DNA of 64,000 nucleotides, from contig NZ_JAPWKD010000001.1 in assembly GCF_028283705.1 (NCBI RefSeq), positions 175,790-239,789 of the forward strand, in the 5' to 3' direction. Both the position numbers and the translations under genes were made by a program. Below the pieces are notes generated by a model, which did not search any database, was not told where the DNA came from, and saw only the letters and a list, made by a program, of their open reading frames with translations. The DNA is from Pantoea sp. Lineage in GTDB: Bacteria > Pseudomonadota > Gammaproteobacteria > Enterobacterales > Enterobacteriaceae. This document shows, piece by piece, positions 50,802 to 59,964 of the stretch (positions are counted from its first letter, which is position 1; each line of letters opens with the position of its first letter).

Positions 50802-52182
50802 AGACAATGCAATTGAAATTCATAATGTCAGCAAGTGCTACCAGGTGTATGAGAATCCCACACGTCGCCTGAAACAGTTCATTATGCCCCGTATAGATAA
50901 TCTGGTTGGGCGTGAAGCGCGTGTCTATCATGAGGATTTCTGGGCACTTAATGATGTGTCCTTTGTTTTACCCAAGGGTGAAACGATGGGCATTGTAGGG
51001 CGAAATGGTTCGGGTAAATCCACGCTTCTGCAAATTATTGCTGGTACGTTAACGCCAACTGCAGGCCATGTGGTGGTTAATGGGCGCGTTGCAGCGTTGC
51101 TGGAACTTGGTGCTGGATTTAATAGTGACTTTTCAGGCCTGGAGAACGTTTATCTGAATGCCTCACTACTTGGCCTTTCTCGTGAAGAAACGGATGCTAA
51201 ATTAGACGATATTCTTTCCTTTGCCGATATTGGACGTTTTATTGATTCACCTGTCCGTTCGTATTCGAGTGGTATGCTGGTGCGTCTGGCCTTTGCTGTT
51301 CAGGCACAAATCGATCCTGAAATTTTAATTGTTGATGAGGCATTGGCTGTGGGCGATGCCAAATTTCAGGCTAAATGTTTCGCCAGACTGAAAAAATTGA
51401 AGGAAAATGGGACATCAATACTTTTTGTTTCCCATGCAACAGAACAAATCGTCACGCACTGCGATCGTGCAATTTTACTGGATGGCGGTGTATGTCAGGC
51501 TAACGGCAAACCACGCGATATTGTTAACCGCTATCTGGATATTCTTTTTGGTAAGAAAAAGAATAATGACAGCGAGCGAGATGAAGTTGATCGTCAAATT
51601 GAGCAGGCATCCGCAGGTGAAAAAGAACGCCTCGAACGTGAATCGGGTGTAGCAACTGAAAAAGATGGCGAAACATCTTCTCATGCAAAACTACACGGTA
51701 TATATGACCAGCGGCCAAACTATAACCCAGCTGAGTATCGATGGGGTGATGGGGCGGCGAAAATTACAGACTTTTATCTTGAGCAGGCTGGTGAAGCATT
51801 TCCAGGTAGTTTAGAACCACGCAAGCAGATTGACTGTTATTTTAAAATTGAATTTCAGGATACGGTATTTCGACCCATTTTTGGTTTCGCTGTTAAAACC
51901 AAAGAGGGTGTGACCATCTATAACACCAACAGCGAATGGCAGTCTGTTGCGTTAATCGATGAAGGGAAAAGGGGACAGGAAATAATTATCTCTGTTTCTC
52001 TACCAAATCTTCTCTTCGAAGGTGACTACTTCTTATCCGTGGGAATTGCCAGTAGTAATATTCATGGAGAAGTAATACCGCATGATCGCAGATATGATTC
52101 CATTCATTTAGCTGTAGGCACGGTTGGTACTTTTACTGGTTTGGCCGATTTGAACGCGAGAATTAAAATTGAACAAGACTAA
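50791..52182 (+). CDS. wzt: O-antigen ABC exporter ATPase Wzt with C-terminal glycan-binding domain
   Basis: 463 residues from ATG at 50791, preceded by AAAAGGA; a longer frame from 50755 lies inside wzm. The ATPase has Walker A GRNGSGKST, signature YSSGMLVRLAFA and Walker B ILIVDEALAVGD. After a charged linker (about 250-310, rich in E and K) comes a Wzt C-terminal beta-sandwich (about 310-463, with FGFAVKTKEGVTIYNTNSEW). In E. coli O9a that domain recognises the capped non-reducing end of the chain, so this exporter probably needs a terminal cap made by the next gene. Confidence 0.95.
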   Translation: MSSEDNAIEIHNVSKCYQVYENPTRRLKQFIMPRIDNLVGREARVYHEDFWALNDVSFVLPKGETMGIVGRNGSGKSTLLQIIAGTLTPTAGHVVVNGRVAALLELGAGFNSDFSGLENVYLNASLLGLSREETDAKLDDILSFADIGRFIDSPVRSYSSGMLVRLAFAVQAQIDPEILIVDEALAVGDAKFQAKCFARLKKLKENGTSILFVSHATEQIVTHCDRAILLDGGVCQANGKPRDIVNRYLDILFGKKKNNDSERDEVDRQIEQASAGEKERLERESGVATEKDGETSSHAKLHGIYDQRPNYNPAEYRWGDGAAKITDFYLEQAGEAFPGSLEPRKQIDCYFKIEFQDTVFRPIFGFAVKTKEGVTIYNTNSEWQSVALIDEGKRGQEIIISVSLPNLLFEGDYFLSVGIASSNIHGEVIPHDRRYDSIHLAVGTVGTFTGLADLNARIKIEQD

Positions 52183-55100
52183 TTTGATTGAAATATTGTC
52201 AACTTCAGGCTTCAGGCAACATGAAGATAATCAACTCTGGTATCCGGCTGAGCACAATGAATTTGGCTACAGTGATGGCGATGATGCAGAAAATTATATT
52301 GCTGATGCCATTGCAAGCGTCAGTGATTTGAGCATCAATTCTGAAGAACTTGAGGCAAAGATGGTTGACTGGCCATCGATTTATCATTTGAGTTCATCTC
52401 GTTCCAACTTGCTCAAACCCTTTAGTGCCTGGTTCAAAAACAAGCGTGTTTTAGAGATTGGCTGCGGTTGCGGCGCAATAACCCGATTTTTGGGGGAATG
52501 CGGAGCACAGGTGGTTTCTGTTGAAGGGAGTCTGCGACGTGCATCAATAGCACGTTCACGCAGCCGCGATCTTCCGAATGTAACAGTGATCTGTGCACCT
52601 GCGGATACTTTGCCTGACCTGGGCGAATTTGATGCAGTCCTTTTGATTGGTGTACTTGAGTATGCCAGAGTCTTTGTGGCAGAAAATGGTGAATATGCCC
52701 TGCTGGAAGATTGCCGTAAGCGCTTAAATAGTGACGGTAAATTATTTGTTGCTATCGAAAACAAATTAGGGATTAAGTATTTTTCTGGCGCATGCGAAGA
52801 CCATGTTAATTTGCCCATGTTTGGCATTAACAATAGTTATAATGAAAAAGGGGTAGTAACCTTTGGTCGTCAGGAGTTAATCAGGCTGCTGGGTGATTGT
52901 GGTTTTTCTCACCAGGAAGAGTATATTCCGTTACCGGATTATAAGTTACCTTGCACTGTCGTAACGCCACTTGGATGGAAAAAATACTCCAGAGAGTTAA
53001 GTCAGTTGGCGCTTGAAAGTGCACACAAAGATAAGCAGGCTGTACCTGAGCATTTGTTTTCTCTTGAACAGGGTATTAAAAATATCTGGGATAACGGGCT
53101 GGCTGCAGATATGTCAAGCTCATTCCTTATGATAGCAAGTGTTCAGATTCAGCCAGAATTGAATCAGGGTGTTGCGGCTTTCCATTACTCTGACAGCCGC
53201 CAGGTCGCGCTGCGAAAAACCATTGCTTTTGTTAGTAATGATAATGAATTAACGACAAGCATTATTCAGGATAGTGGCCATTTAACCACCGATGTTGTGC
53301 CTGTGAAATATTCAGAGGCCTTTATTAAAGGTCAGTCATTATGGGTCGACTTCGTGCATATAATCAATCGTCCACATTGGCGAATTGAAGAGGTTGCCGA
53401 CTGGGCGAGAGGGTGGATTAATCAGGTTTTGCTTCGTACAGGAAAATCATTAGAGCTTGATGCTGCGACCTCATTGCCCGTAGAATATTTAGATGCACTG
53501 CCATTTAATGTTATTCTGGATAGTTCTGGTAATTATGTGTTTTTTGATCAGGAATGGGAAGCTGCTGATAAGGTCACATTAGGTTATTTAGCATTCCGTG
53601 GTGTTTTCCACTCATTCCTGCGTATCACATCGGTAGGTAATAGCCGCTATTGTTTGACCAACAATATATCAGAACTGTGTCTCGCAGTGTTAAAAGCGGT
53701 AGGTTTTCAGGTAGATGGTGAAGATCTGAGAAATTATTTAAAAGAAGAGGCCTCCTTTCTTTCTCAGGTGCAACATAAAGATGAACAGGAAATTTATACT
53801 ACACTGAAGACGTTGAATCTTACCGTACGTGCTGAATATTGGATAAATGCTGAAGACTTCTCTTCATTACAAGGACAGGCTGAAACCACGCATAATAATG
53901 ATAGTGCACAAATTGACGAATTAAAGGCATCGCTGAACCGCGAAGAAGCAATTTCGGCTGAATTACGTCAACAACTGCAGGCAATGCAGGCTGCTCATCA
54001 GCATGATGTCAATTTACTGGCGCAGTATAAGCATGATATGGATAGTCTTCTGACCTCTGCCAGTTGGAAAATCTCAGCACCTTTCCGTGTGTTGGGTCGA
54101 CGCGTGCCATTTGCTGTGCGCGGACCTGTCAAACGGATATTTTTCCGCTGTTTTTATCTTGGTCAGCGTATTAAAGTTAAGGCCGGACAAGTGTTGAGAA
54201 GAGTATTACAACATTCAGCAGTAGCTGAACTGAAGCGTAATTTACGGAGTAGTGCCCGTTCCCTTTACTATCGTTTACCTGAGCGTTACAAGGCGAAAGC
54301 GCTGACGTTAGCAATGAAAATCCGCCCGAGCTGGTTCGCTCACCATCCATCTTTCATGCAGGCTGCTTATGACCAGCAACTGCAAAATCCGATTGATGCA
54401 TCCCGTCCTCCGGTCTTTATAAGTCACCATAATGATGGGACTTATCATTTTGCCGAGCGCCCGGATGAGTATGTTTATATTCCGGCAAGAAAACCTCATC
54501 ATTATGAAGATTTAATTTCTGAGCTGGAAATTAAGCCAACATTTAGCATCATTGTCCCAATTTATAATACGCCGTTAGATCTGCTTGAGTTGATGGTTAA
54601 CTCGGTAAAAAATCAATGGTATGAAAACTGGGAACTGGTATTAGCCAATGATTGCAGTCCGATGCCTGAGATTGCCCCAGCGTTAGATGCGTTTAATGAT
54701 CCTCGTATTAAGGTGATTCATATGCCTGAAAACCAGGGGATTGCGGGCGCGACAAATGTGGCAATTGAGGCCGCGACGGGTGATTATATTGTCTTCCTGG
54801 ATCATGATGATGAACTGACCGATGATTGCCTGTACGAGTTCGTGCAATGCATTAATGAGGAAGATCCCGACTTTATCTACAGCGATGAAGATAAATTCAC
54901 GCCAGAAGGAGATTTCTCACAACCCCATTTCAAACCAGATTGGTCACCTGATACCATGATGGGCACGATGTATACCTGCCATGCAGCTTGTGTTCGCCGC
55001 AGTAAAGCGCTCGAGTTAGGTGGATTGCGTTCGGAATATAATGGTTGTCAGGATTGGGATTTCATATTACGTCTCAGTGAAATTACTGATAAAATTAGCC

Positions 55101-56122
55101 ATATTCCCAAAATCCTTTATCACTGGCGTATTATTCCTGCTTCTGTAGCATCGGATATTACGGCAAAACCTTACGTTCTTGCTGCATCGAAGGCAGTACG
55201 TGAAGCCGCACTTGAGCGTCGTGGTGTCAAAGGTGAAGTTGAAGAGCTTAACGGGTATTTAGGTTATTTTCGCGTTAATTATCATATTAAAGATAATACA
55301 CTGGTATCGATCATTATTCCTAGTCGGGATAACCATGAAGTACTTGCACGCTGTATTGATTCTATTTTCGAGAAGACTCGCTGGCATAACTTTGAGATCG
55401 TGGTTGTTGATAACGGTTCTCAGCAGCCAGCTGCGCTTGATTATTTAGCAACGCTGAATAAGCGTGAAGGCGTAAAAGTCATTCGTCATGATGTACCATT
55501 CAATTTTTCGGAACTCAATAATATTGGTGTGGCGAACTCATCAGGCGAACTGTTGCTATTTCTGAATGATGACACTGAAGTGATGCAGGCCGATTGGCTG
55601 GAGCGCCTCGGCGGCTACGCCCAGCAAAAACATATTGGTGCGGTAGGTGCTAAGTTGCTCTATGCTGACGGACATAGTATGCAGCATGCTGGCATTATCA
55701 ACCTGCACTCGGGTCCGATGCATGCTTACTTGCGCCAGCATAAAGATCATCCAGGCTATTTCCTGCGAAACCAAATTGAGTATAACTGGCTTGCTGTTAC
55801 CGGTGCCTGTTTAATGGTTGAGCGAGCTAAATATGAAAAAATCGGTGGTTTCGATGAGACTTTCCCGGTTGCATACAACGATGTTGATCTTTGCATGCTT
55901 CTGGTTGAAGAAGGCTATTACAATGTGATGTGCCAGGCTGTAACGCTGATTCATCACGAGTCGTTATCGCGTGGCCTGGATCATATGAATGCTGAAAAAT
56001 ACAATCGACTGATGAATGAATTAAGTCGACTCAATAATAAACACCCGCAGTATTATCAGTATGATCCATTTTTTAATATCAATTTTTCATCTAATGGTTA
56101 TAACTTTGAGATCATGAAATGA
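52169..56122 (+). CDS. Methyltransferase - kinase-like - coiled coil - GT2 - GT2 fusion protein
   Basis: 1317 residues if the TTG at 52169 is used (14-base overlap with wzt); another TTG at 52184 is possible and no ATG occurs before codon 65. Domains: SAM-dependent methyltransferase (about 80-290, VLEIGCGCGAITRFL near 93); a kinase-like region (about 330-560) with D442, N447 and D460 at the exact D-x4-N-x12-D spacing of protein and aminoglycoside kinases; a coiled coil (about 579-627) with a following SASWKISAPFRVLG motif common in large O-antigen transferases; a GT2 domain at 790-1040 (FSIIVPIYN, FLDHDDEL); and a second at 1045-1290 (VSIIIPSRD, FLNDDTEV). Methyltransferase-kinase-coil is the order of WbdD, the O9a chain terminator and ruler. 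Inference: capping, measuring and polymerising a rhamnose-containing chain in one protein. Confidence 0.85.
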   Translation: MNKTNLIEILSTSGFRQHEDNQLWYPAEHNEFGYSDGDDAENYIADAIASVSDLSINSEELEAKMVDWPSIYHLSSSRSNLLKPFSAWFKNKRVLEIGCGCGAITRFLGECGAQVVSVEGSLRRASIARSRSRDLPNVTVICAPADTLPDLGEFDAVLLIGVLEYARVFVAENGEYALLEDCRKRLNSDGKLFVAIENKLGIKYFSGACEDHVNLPMFGINNSYNEKGVVTFGRQELIRLLGDCGFSHQEEYIPLPDYKLPCTVVTPLGWKKYSRELSQLALESAHKDKQAVPEHLFSLEQGIKNIWDNGLAADMSSSFLMIASVQIQPELNQGVAAFHYSDSRQVALRKTIAFVSNDNELTTSIIQDSGHLTTDVVPVKYSEAFIKGQSLWVDFVHIINRPHWRIEEVADWARGWINQVLLRTGKSLELDAATSLPVEYLDALPFNVILDSSGNYVFFDQEWEAADKVTLGYLAFRGVFHSFLRITSVGNSRYCLTNNISELCLAVLKAVGFQVDGEDLRNYLKEEASFLSQVQHKDEQEIYTTLKTLNLTVRAEYWINAEDFSSLQGQAETTHNNDSAQIDELKASLNREEAISAELRQQLQAMQAAHQHDVNLLAQYKHDMDSLLTSASWKISAPFRVLGRRVPFAVRGPVKRIFFRCFYLGQRIKVKAGQVLRRVLQHSAVAELKRNLRSSARSLYYRLPERYKAKALTLAMKIRPSWFAHHPSFMQAAYDQQLQNPIDASRPPVFISHHNDGTYHFAERPDEYVYIPARKPHHYEDLISELEIKPTFSIIVPIYNTPLDLLELMVNSVKNQWYENWELVLANDCSPMPEIAPALDAFNDPRIKVIHMPENQGIAGATNVAIEAATGDYIVFLDHDDELTDDCLYEFVQCINEEDPDFIYSDEDKFTPEGDFSQPHFKPDWSPDTMMGTMYTCHAACVRRSKALELGGLRSEYNGCQDWDFILRLSEITDKISHIPKILYHWRIIPASVASDITAKPYVLAASKAVREAALERRGVKGEVEELNGYLGYFRVNYHIKDNTLVSIIIPSRDNHEVLARCIDSIFEKTRWHNFEIVVVDNGSQQPAALDYLATLNKREGVKVIRHDVPFNFSELNNIGVANSSGELLLFLNDDTEVMQADWLERLGGYAQQKHIGAVGAKLLYADGHSMQHAGIINLHSGPMHAYLRQHKDHPGYFLRNQIEYNWLAVTGACLMVERAKYEKIGGFDETFPVAYNDVDLCMLLVEEGYYNVMCQAVTLIHHESLSRGLDHMNAEKYNRLMNELSRLNNKHPQYYQYDPFFNINFSSNGYNFEIMK

Positions 56123-57960
56123 ATGATGAAGACATATTAAAGACGATGAACTTTAAGGATGATGAAATGGAATTGGCATCATTGCGCCACCAGGCTAAGC
56201 AGGCCAGAGTTATTTCTTTTGATTTTTTTGATACCCTGTTTGTTCGGCCTCTCAATGATCCAGAGGATGCTTTTGACCTTGTTGGTTGTAAATTTGGCCT
56301 TGATAACTTTCGCCAGTTACGCAGGAAGGCCCAGGCTCTTGCTTTCAAACAAATGGTTAAAGAGGGAAGGAAGGAAATTACATTAGAGAATATCTATAAT
56401 CAATTTCCTGACGTAAGAAGTGACGTTGGTGCTTTGGCTCGTGCAGAATATGATATTGAGTTGGCACTTGTTGAACCCAACCCTTTCTTTCTGAAGTTTT
56501 TTTACGAGATGCAGGCAGCGGGAAAAACAGTTGTCATTACTTCAGACATGTATATGGGGGAGGGGTTTTTCCGTGCTGCATTAGATAAATATAACATACC
56601 TCAGGTTCCCCTTTATATTTCAGCTACACGCAATGCAACCAAACGTGATACAGGCGAAATTTTTGATTTTATTATTCAGGATTGCGAAGTATCAGCAGAT
56701 GACATTTTGCACATTGGCGATAATGAACTTGCTGATGTTGTTCGTCCGCGGGAGAAAGGGCTAAAAGTTTGGCATTACCAGCCTGAGCATCTCCGCACTA
56801 AGCATCTGCGTTCCAAGCTCAAAGGCCAGTCGCTTGGCACCTCTTTGATCGAGGGACTCTATCGAACAAGTGCGCCTGAAGAAGTGCCCAATCATACTTT
56901 TCAGCAGTTAGGGTATGTCTATCAGGGGCCTGCAACGCTAGGTTTTCTTGAGTGGATTAGAAAACAATGTATTAAAGACGAAGTTGATAACCTTCTGTTC
57001 GTCTCTCGCGATGGGTTTTCACTCGAACGTCTGGCCCGGAACTATTTTAGCGGTCGGCTCCCTGATTTTTCTTATTTCATGGGGTCTCGCATTGCGTTCA
57101 ATCTGGCACTGATGACAGAAGATAATTTTGGCCAACATATCAATTTTCTGATGTCAGGTTCCGATGGTTTGTCACCCGGTGAGTTATTGGAACGTATTGG
57201 GATTGAGCCGCCCACCGATGATGTGATGTATTCCATCGGTGTGCCGCCACAAATGATCATCAAACCAGAGAATTACGCCTTAGTCCAAAAATTCCTTCTT
57301 GGTTATAAGGCTGAGATTTTAAAAGTTTGTCAGCGTAATCGCCGTGGACTCTTTATTTATCTCAATAATCTTGGCATTAAACCCGGCGATACAGTTGCCC
57401 TCGTAGACGTGGGTTGGAGTGGCACGACTCAGGAAGCATTTGAACAAACAGTGAAGTCCTTCTTTAATATCAATGTGGTGGGTTATTATTTTTGCCTTGC
57501 CAATACCATTGAACGTAGACGCCGTGATTCACATTTGAATATGAAGGCATTGATTAATGCCGAATCATTCCCACAGGCCGTTATTGATAAAGTCTATGAA
57601 AACCGCGTTGCAGTGGAACTCTTCTTCTCTGCACCACATAATACAGTTATTGGTTATAAACCGGTTGGGAAGCGTGTAATTCCTGTTACCGATGTGGGGC
57701 GTTCCAAGGCAAAAGATCATAACGTTATCAATGATAAGCTCAATATTGGTGTCGATGCCTTTTGCAACGATTACCATAATCTGATTGGCAAACTTCAGGT
57801 CAGCCTGACTCCATTGCAGTTATCTTCTCCTCTCGTCGAGCTGGTAACTAAAGATAGCTGGCGCCAGAATCCACTTTTTCAGCAGGTTGAGAATTTTGAT
57901 TCCTGGGGGAGCTCTCGCAATCAAACCGTGAAATTTGCAGATTATTTCAAGAAGCCATAA
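56119..57960 (+). CDS. Two-part HAD-family protein of O-antigen locus
   Basis: 613 residues; the ATG overlaps the stop of the fusion gene (ATGA). The N-terminal HAD phosphatase-like domain (about 28-250) has motif I SFDFFDTLF (near 33), motif II VITSDMYMG (near 140), a lysine motif (KRDTGEIF) and motif IV HIGDNELADV (near 198), so all catalytic elements are present. The C-terminal half (about 270-610) is less familiar and carries LLFVSRDGFSLERLA (near 292) and ALVDVGWSGTTQEAF (near 426), which recur in hypothetical proteins of O-antigen clusters as I recall them. There is no signal peptide. Function unknown; a phosphatase or transferase role in chain capping or donor synthesis is possible. 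Confidence 0.7.
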   Translation: MNDEDILKTMNFKDDEMELASLRHQAKQARVISFDFFDTLFVRPLNDPEDAFDLVGCKFGLDNFRQLRRKAQALAFKQMVKEGRKEITLENIYNQFPDVRSDVGALARAEYDIELALVEPNPFFLKFFYEMQAAGKTVVITSDMYMGEGFFRAALDKYNIPQVPLYISATRNATKRDTGEIFDFIIQDCEVSADDILHIGDNELADVVRPREKGLKVWHYQPEHLRTKHLRSKLKGQSLGTSLIEGLYRTSAPEEVPNHTFQQLGYVYQGPATLGFLEWIRKQCIKDEVDNLLFVSRDGFSLERLARNYFSGRLPDFSYFMGSRIAFNLALMTEDNFGQHINFLMSGSDGLSPGELLERIGIEPPTDDVMYSIGVPPQMIIKPENYALVQKFLLGYKAEILKVCQRNRRGLFIYLNNLGIKPGDTVALVDVGWSGTTQEAFEQTVKSFFNINVVGYYFCLANTIERRRRDSHLNMKALINAESFPQAVIDKVYENRVAVELFFSAPHNTVIGYKPVGKRVIPVTDVGRSKAKDHNVINDKLNIGVDAFCNDYHNLIGKLQVSLTPLQLSSPLVELVTKDSWRQNPLFQQVENFDSWGSSRNQTVKFADYFKKP

Positions 57961-57966
57961 ATATTA

Positions 57967-58896
57967 ATGATGAATAACTCTTCATCTTCTGTTGCTATTC
58001 TGCTGGGCACCTATAATGGTGCCCATTTCATCAATCAGCAACTGGACTCCTATAAGCGACAGACGTACAGCAACTGGTCTTTATGGGCTTCAGACGATGG
58101 ATCCACAGATCAGGGCTTAGGAGCCATTAAAGATTTTTCCCTGTCTGTGCCGCAGTCTATTAACCTGTTGGAAGGTCCCCGACAGGGCGTTTGTCGCAAT
58201 TTTGTTTCATTAATTAATAATGAAAATATTAATGCGTCCTATTATGCTTTTTCTGATCAGGACGATATCTGGATAAATGATAAGTTAGAACGGGCCGTAA
58301 AGTGGCTTGATGCAGTTGATCCAGAGGTTCCTGCGCTCTATTGCAGTCGGACAGAACTTATCAACACTGAAGGGGAAAAGATTGGCTTTTCTCCTGATTA
58401 TGCTAAACCTCCTTCATTCGCTAATGCTTTACTGCAAAATATCGCCAGCGGTAATACCATGGTGTTCAATAATAAAGCTCGTGAATTGTTGAGGCAGGCA
58501 GCTGATGCCGAGATGGTGATTCATGACTGGGCATTGTACCTGGTCGTGACAGCCTGTGGTGGCCGCGTTTTCTTTGATCGTAAACCAACCGTTTTATATC
58601 GTCAGCACGATAACAACGTTATTGGTAATGGCATGGGCCTTATGACGCGTATGGCTAATTTTCGGAAAGCACACCATGGTCGAAAGGCTGCCTGGAATGA
58701 TACTAATATTGCCATGATGGAGTTAATAGGTGGGCAGATGACTCCTGAGAACCAACGCAGACTGAATGATTTTCTCGCGATCCGCGATAGCTCATTAATA
58801 CAGCGTTTATGTTTACTCAGGCAGTCTGGTGTCTATCACCAACAGTTGGCTGGTACGCTAACCACTGTGTCTTACACACTATTGAACCGTATGTAA
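57967..58896 (+). CDS. Glycosyltransferase family 2, rhamnosyltransferase-like
   Basis: 309 residues beginning with ATG ATG at 57967. The GT2 pattern VAILLGTYNGAHFINQQLDS, ASDDGSTD and FSDQDDIWINDK is characteristic of dTDP-rhamnosyltransferases of O-antigen clusters. The SDQDDIW metal motif is intact. It probably adds L-rhamnose to the growing or initiating glycan in the cytoplasm. It is 6 bases after the HAD gene. Confidence 0.82.
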   Translation: MMNNSSSSVAILLGTYNGAHFINQQLDSYKRQTYSNWSLWASDDGSTDQGLGAIKDFSLSVPQSINLLEGPRQGVCRNFVSLINNENINASYYAFSDQDDIWINDKLERAVKWLDAVDPEVPALYCSRTELINTEGEKIGFSPDYAKPPSFANALLQNIASGNTMVFNNKARELLRQAADAEMVIHDWALYLVVTACGGRVFFDRKPTVLYRQHDNNVIGNGMGLMTRMANFRKAHHGRKAAWNDTNIAMMELIGGQMTPENQRRLNDFLAIRDSSLIQRLCLLRQSGVYHQQLAGTLTTVSYTLLNRM

Positions 58897-58911
58897 CCAA
58901 CTGGTGTTTGA

Positions 58912-59730
58912 GTGAAAATTATTGCCTCCTTAGTTTTATATCGCCATAGCCAGGCCGATATCGAAAAAACGCTGGAATCGTTATCTTCCGAGCAAAGTAT
59001 CGATAAGATTTGCATCGTCGATAACGGTGGTCATTGCGGCTGGCTGGAAGGTTTACGCCACCCTAAAATTGAAGTGATCAGGCTAGCGGTCAATCGTGGG
59101 TTTGGTAGCGGTCACAATGCGGTATTCCAAAAGTTCAACCAGGACTGCGACTACATTCTGGTGTGCAATCCAGACATCTCTTTTACTACCGGGCAGGTTG
59201 ATAAGCTCTATAGCTTCAGCATGCAGCGGCAGACAGGGCTTTCCATACCTAAAGTTGTCTATCCCGATGGTAGTTTGCAGCACGGTTGTAAGCTGCTGCC
59301 TACACCATGGCAGCTTTTTGTCCGTCGCTTTGGTTCGTCACTTGCTGACAAAATGAATCAGGATTACGAACTTCGCCAGGCCGATTACAGCTGCTCTTTT
59401 TTTGCACCCTCATTGTCAGGTTGCTTTATGCTGATCAGCCGGCAGGCTCTGCAAAAGACCGGTGGTTTCGATGAACGTTTTTTCCTCTATCTCGAAGATG
59501 TTGATCTCAGCCGTCGGGTCTGTACATCGGCATTGCCGGTTGAATATTGCCCTGGTTCAACCGTGGTGCATGAATCGCAGCGACGCTCATATCGTGATAT
59601 CAAGTTCCTGATGTACCATGTTTTTTCTGCTGTTCGCTACTTTAATAAGTGGGGATGGTTCCTGGATACAGACCGCGATGCGTTGAACACGCGTTGTTTA
59701 TCAGAGCTTCCTCAGGCACGAAATGTTTGA
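58912..59730 (+). CDS. Glycosyltransferase family 2, WbbL-like rhamnosyltransferase
   Basis: 272 residues, starting with GTG at 58912. It reads as a WbbL-type transferase: VDNGGHCGWLEGL, NRGFGSGHNAVF, VCNPDISF in place of DxD, and GGFDERFFLYLEDVDLSRR. WbbL proteins add the first L-rhamnose to N-acetylglucosamine-pyrophosphoryl-undecaprenol made by WecA, the adaptor step of many ABC-dependent rhamnans; I infer the same here. It is the last gene of the O-antigen operon. Confidence 0.82.
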   Translation: MKIIASLVLYRHSQADIEKTLESLSSEQSIDKICIVDNGGHCGWLEGLRHPKIEVIRLAVNRGFGSGHNAVFQKFNQDCDYILVCNPDISFTTGQVDKLYSFSMQRQTGLSIPKVVYPDGSLQHGCKLLPTPWQLFVRRFGSSLADKMNQDYELRQADYSCSFFAPSLSGCFMLISRQALQKTGGFDERFFLYLEDVDLSRRVCTSALPVEYCPGSTVVHESQRRSYRDIKFLMYHVFSAVRYFNKWGWFLDTDRDALNTRCLSELPQARNV

Positions 59731-59964
59731 CAAGTCATCCTGATAATAAGAGGTTGTACGGACGATAAAATCTCATGATGGTCAAGATTGTACAAATTAA
59801 AACCTCATTTTTATCAGTGATTTGAAATTATCGATTCGTGTTTTTGGGAGAGCACTTAGCATCATTGGTGATGTATGATGGTGCGGTCATTGATAATGTA
59901 ATCGATACTTCCCTTAGATAAGGCCAAAGCTGTTAGAGCTTTTATATCCAGACAGGAGTAAGAA

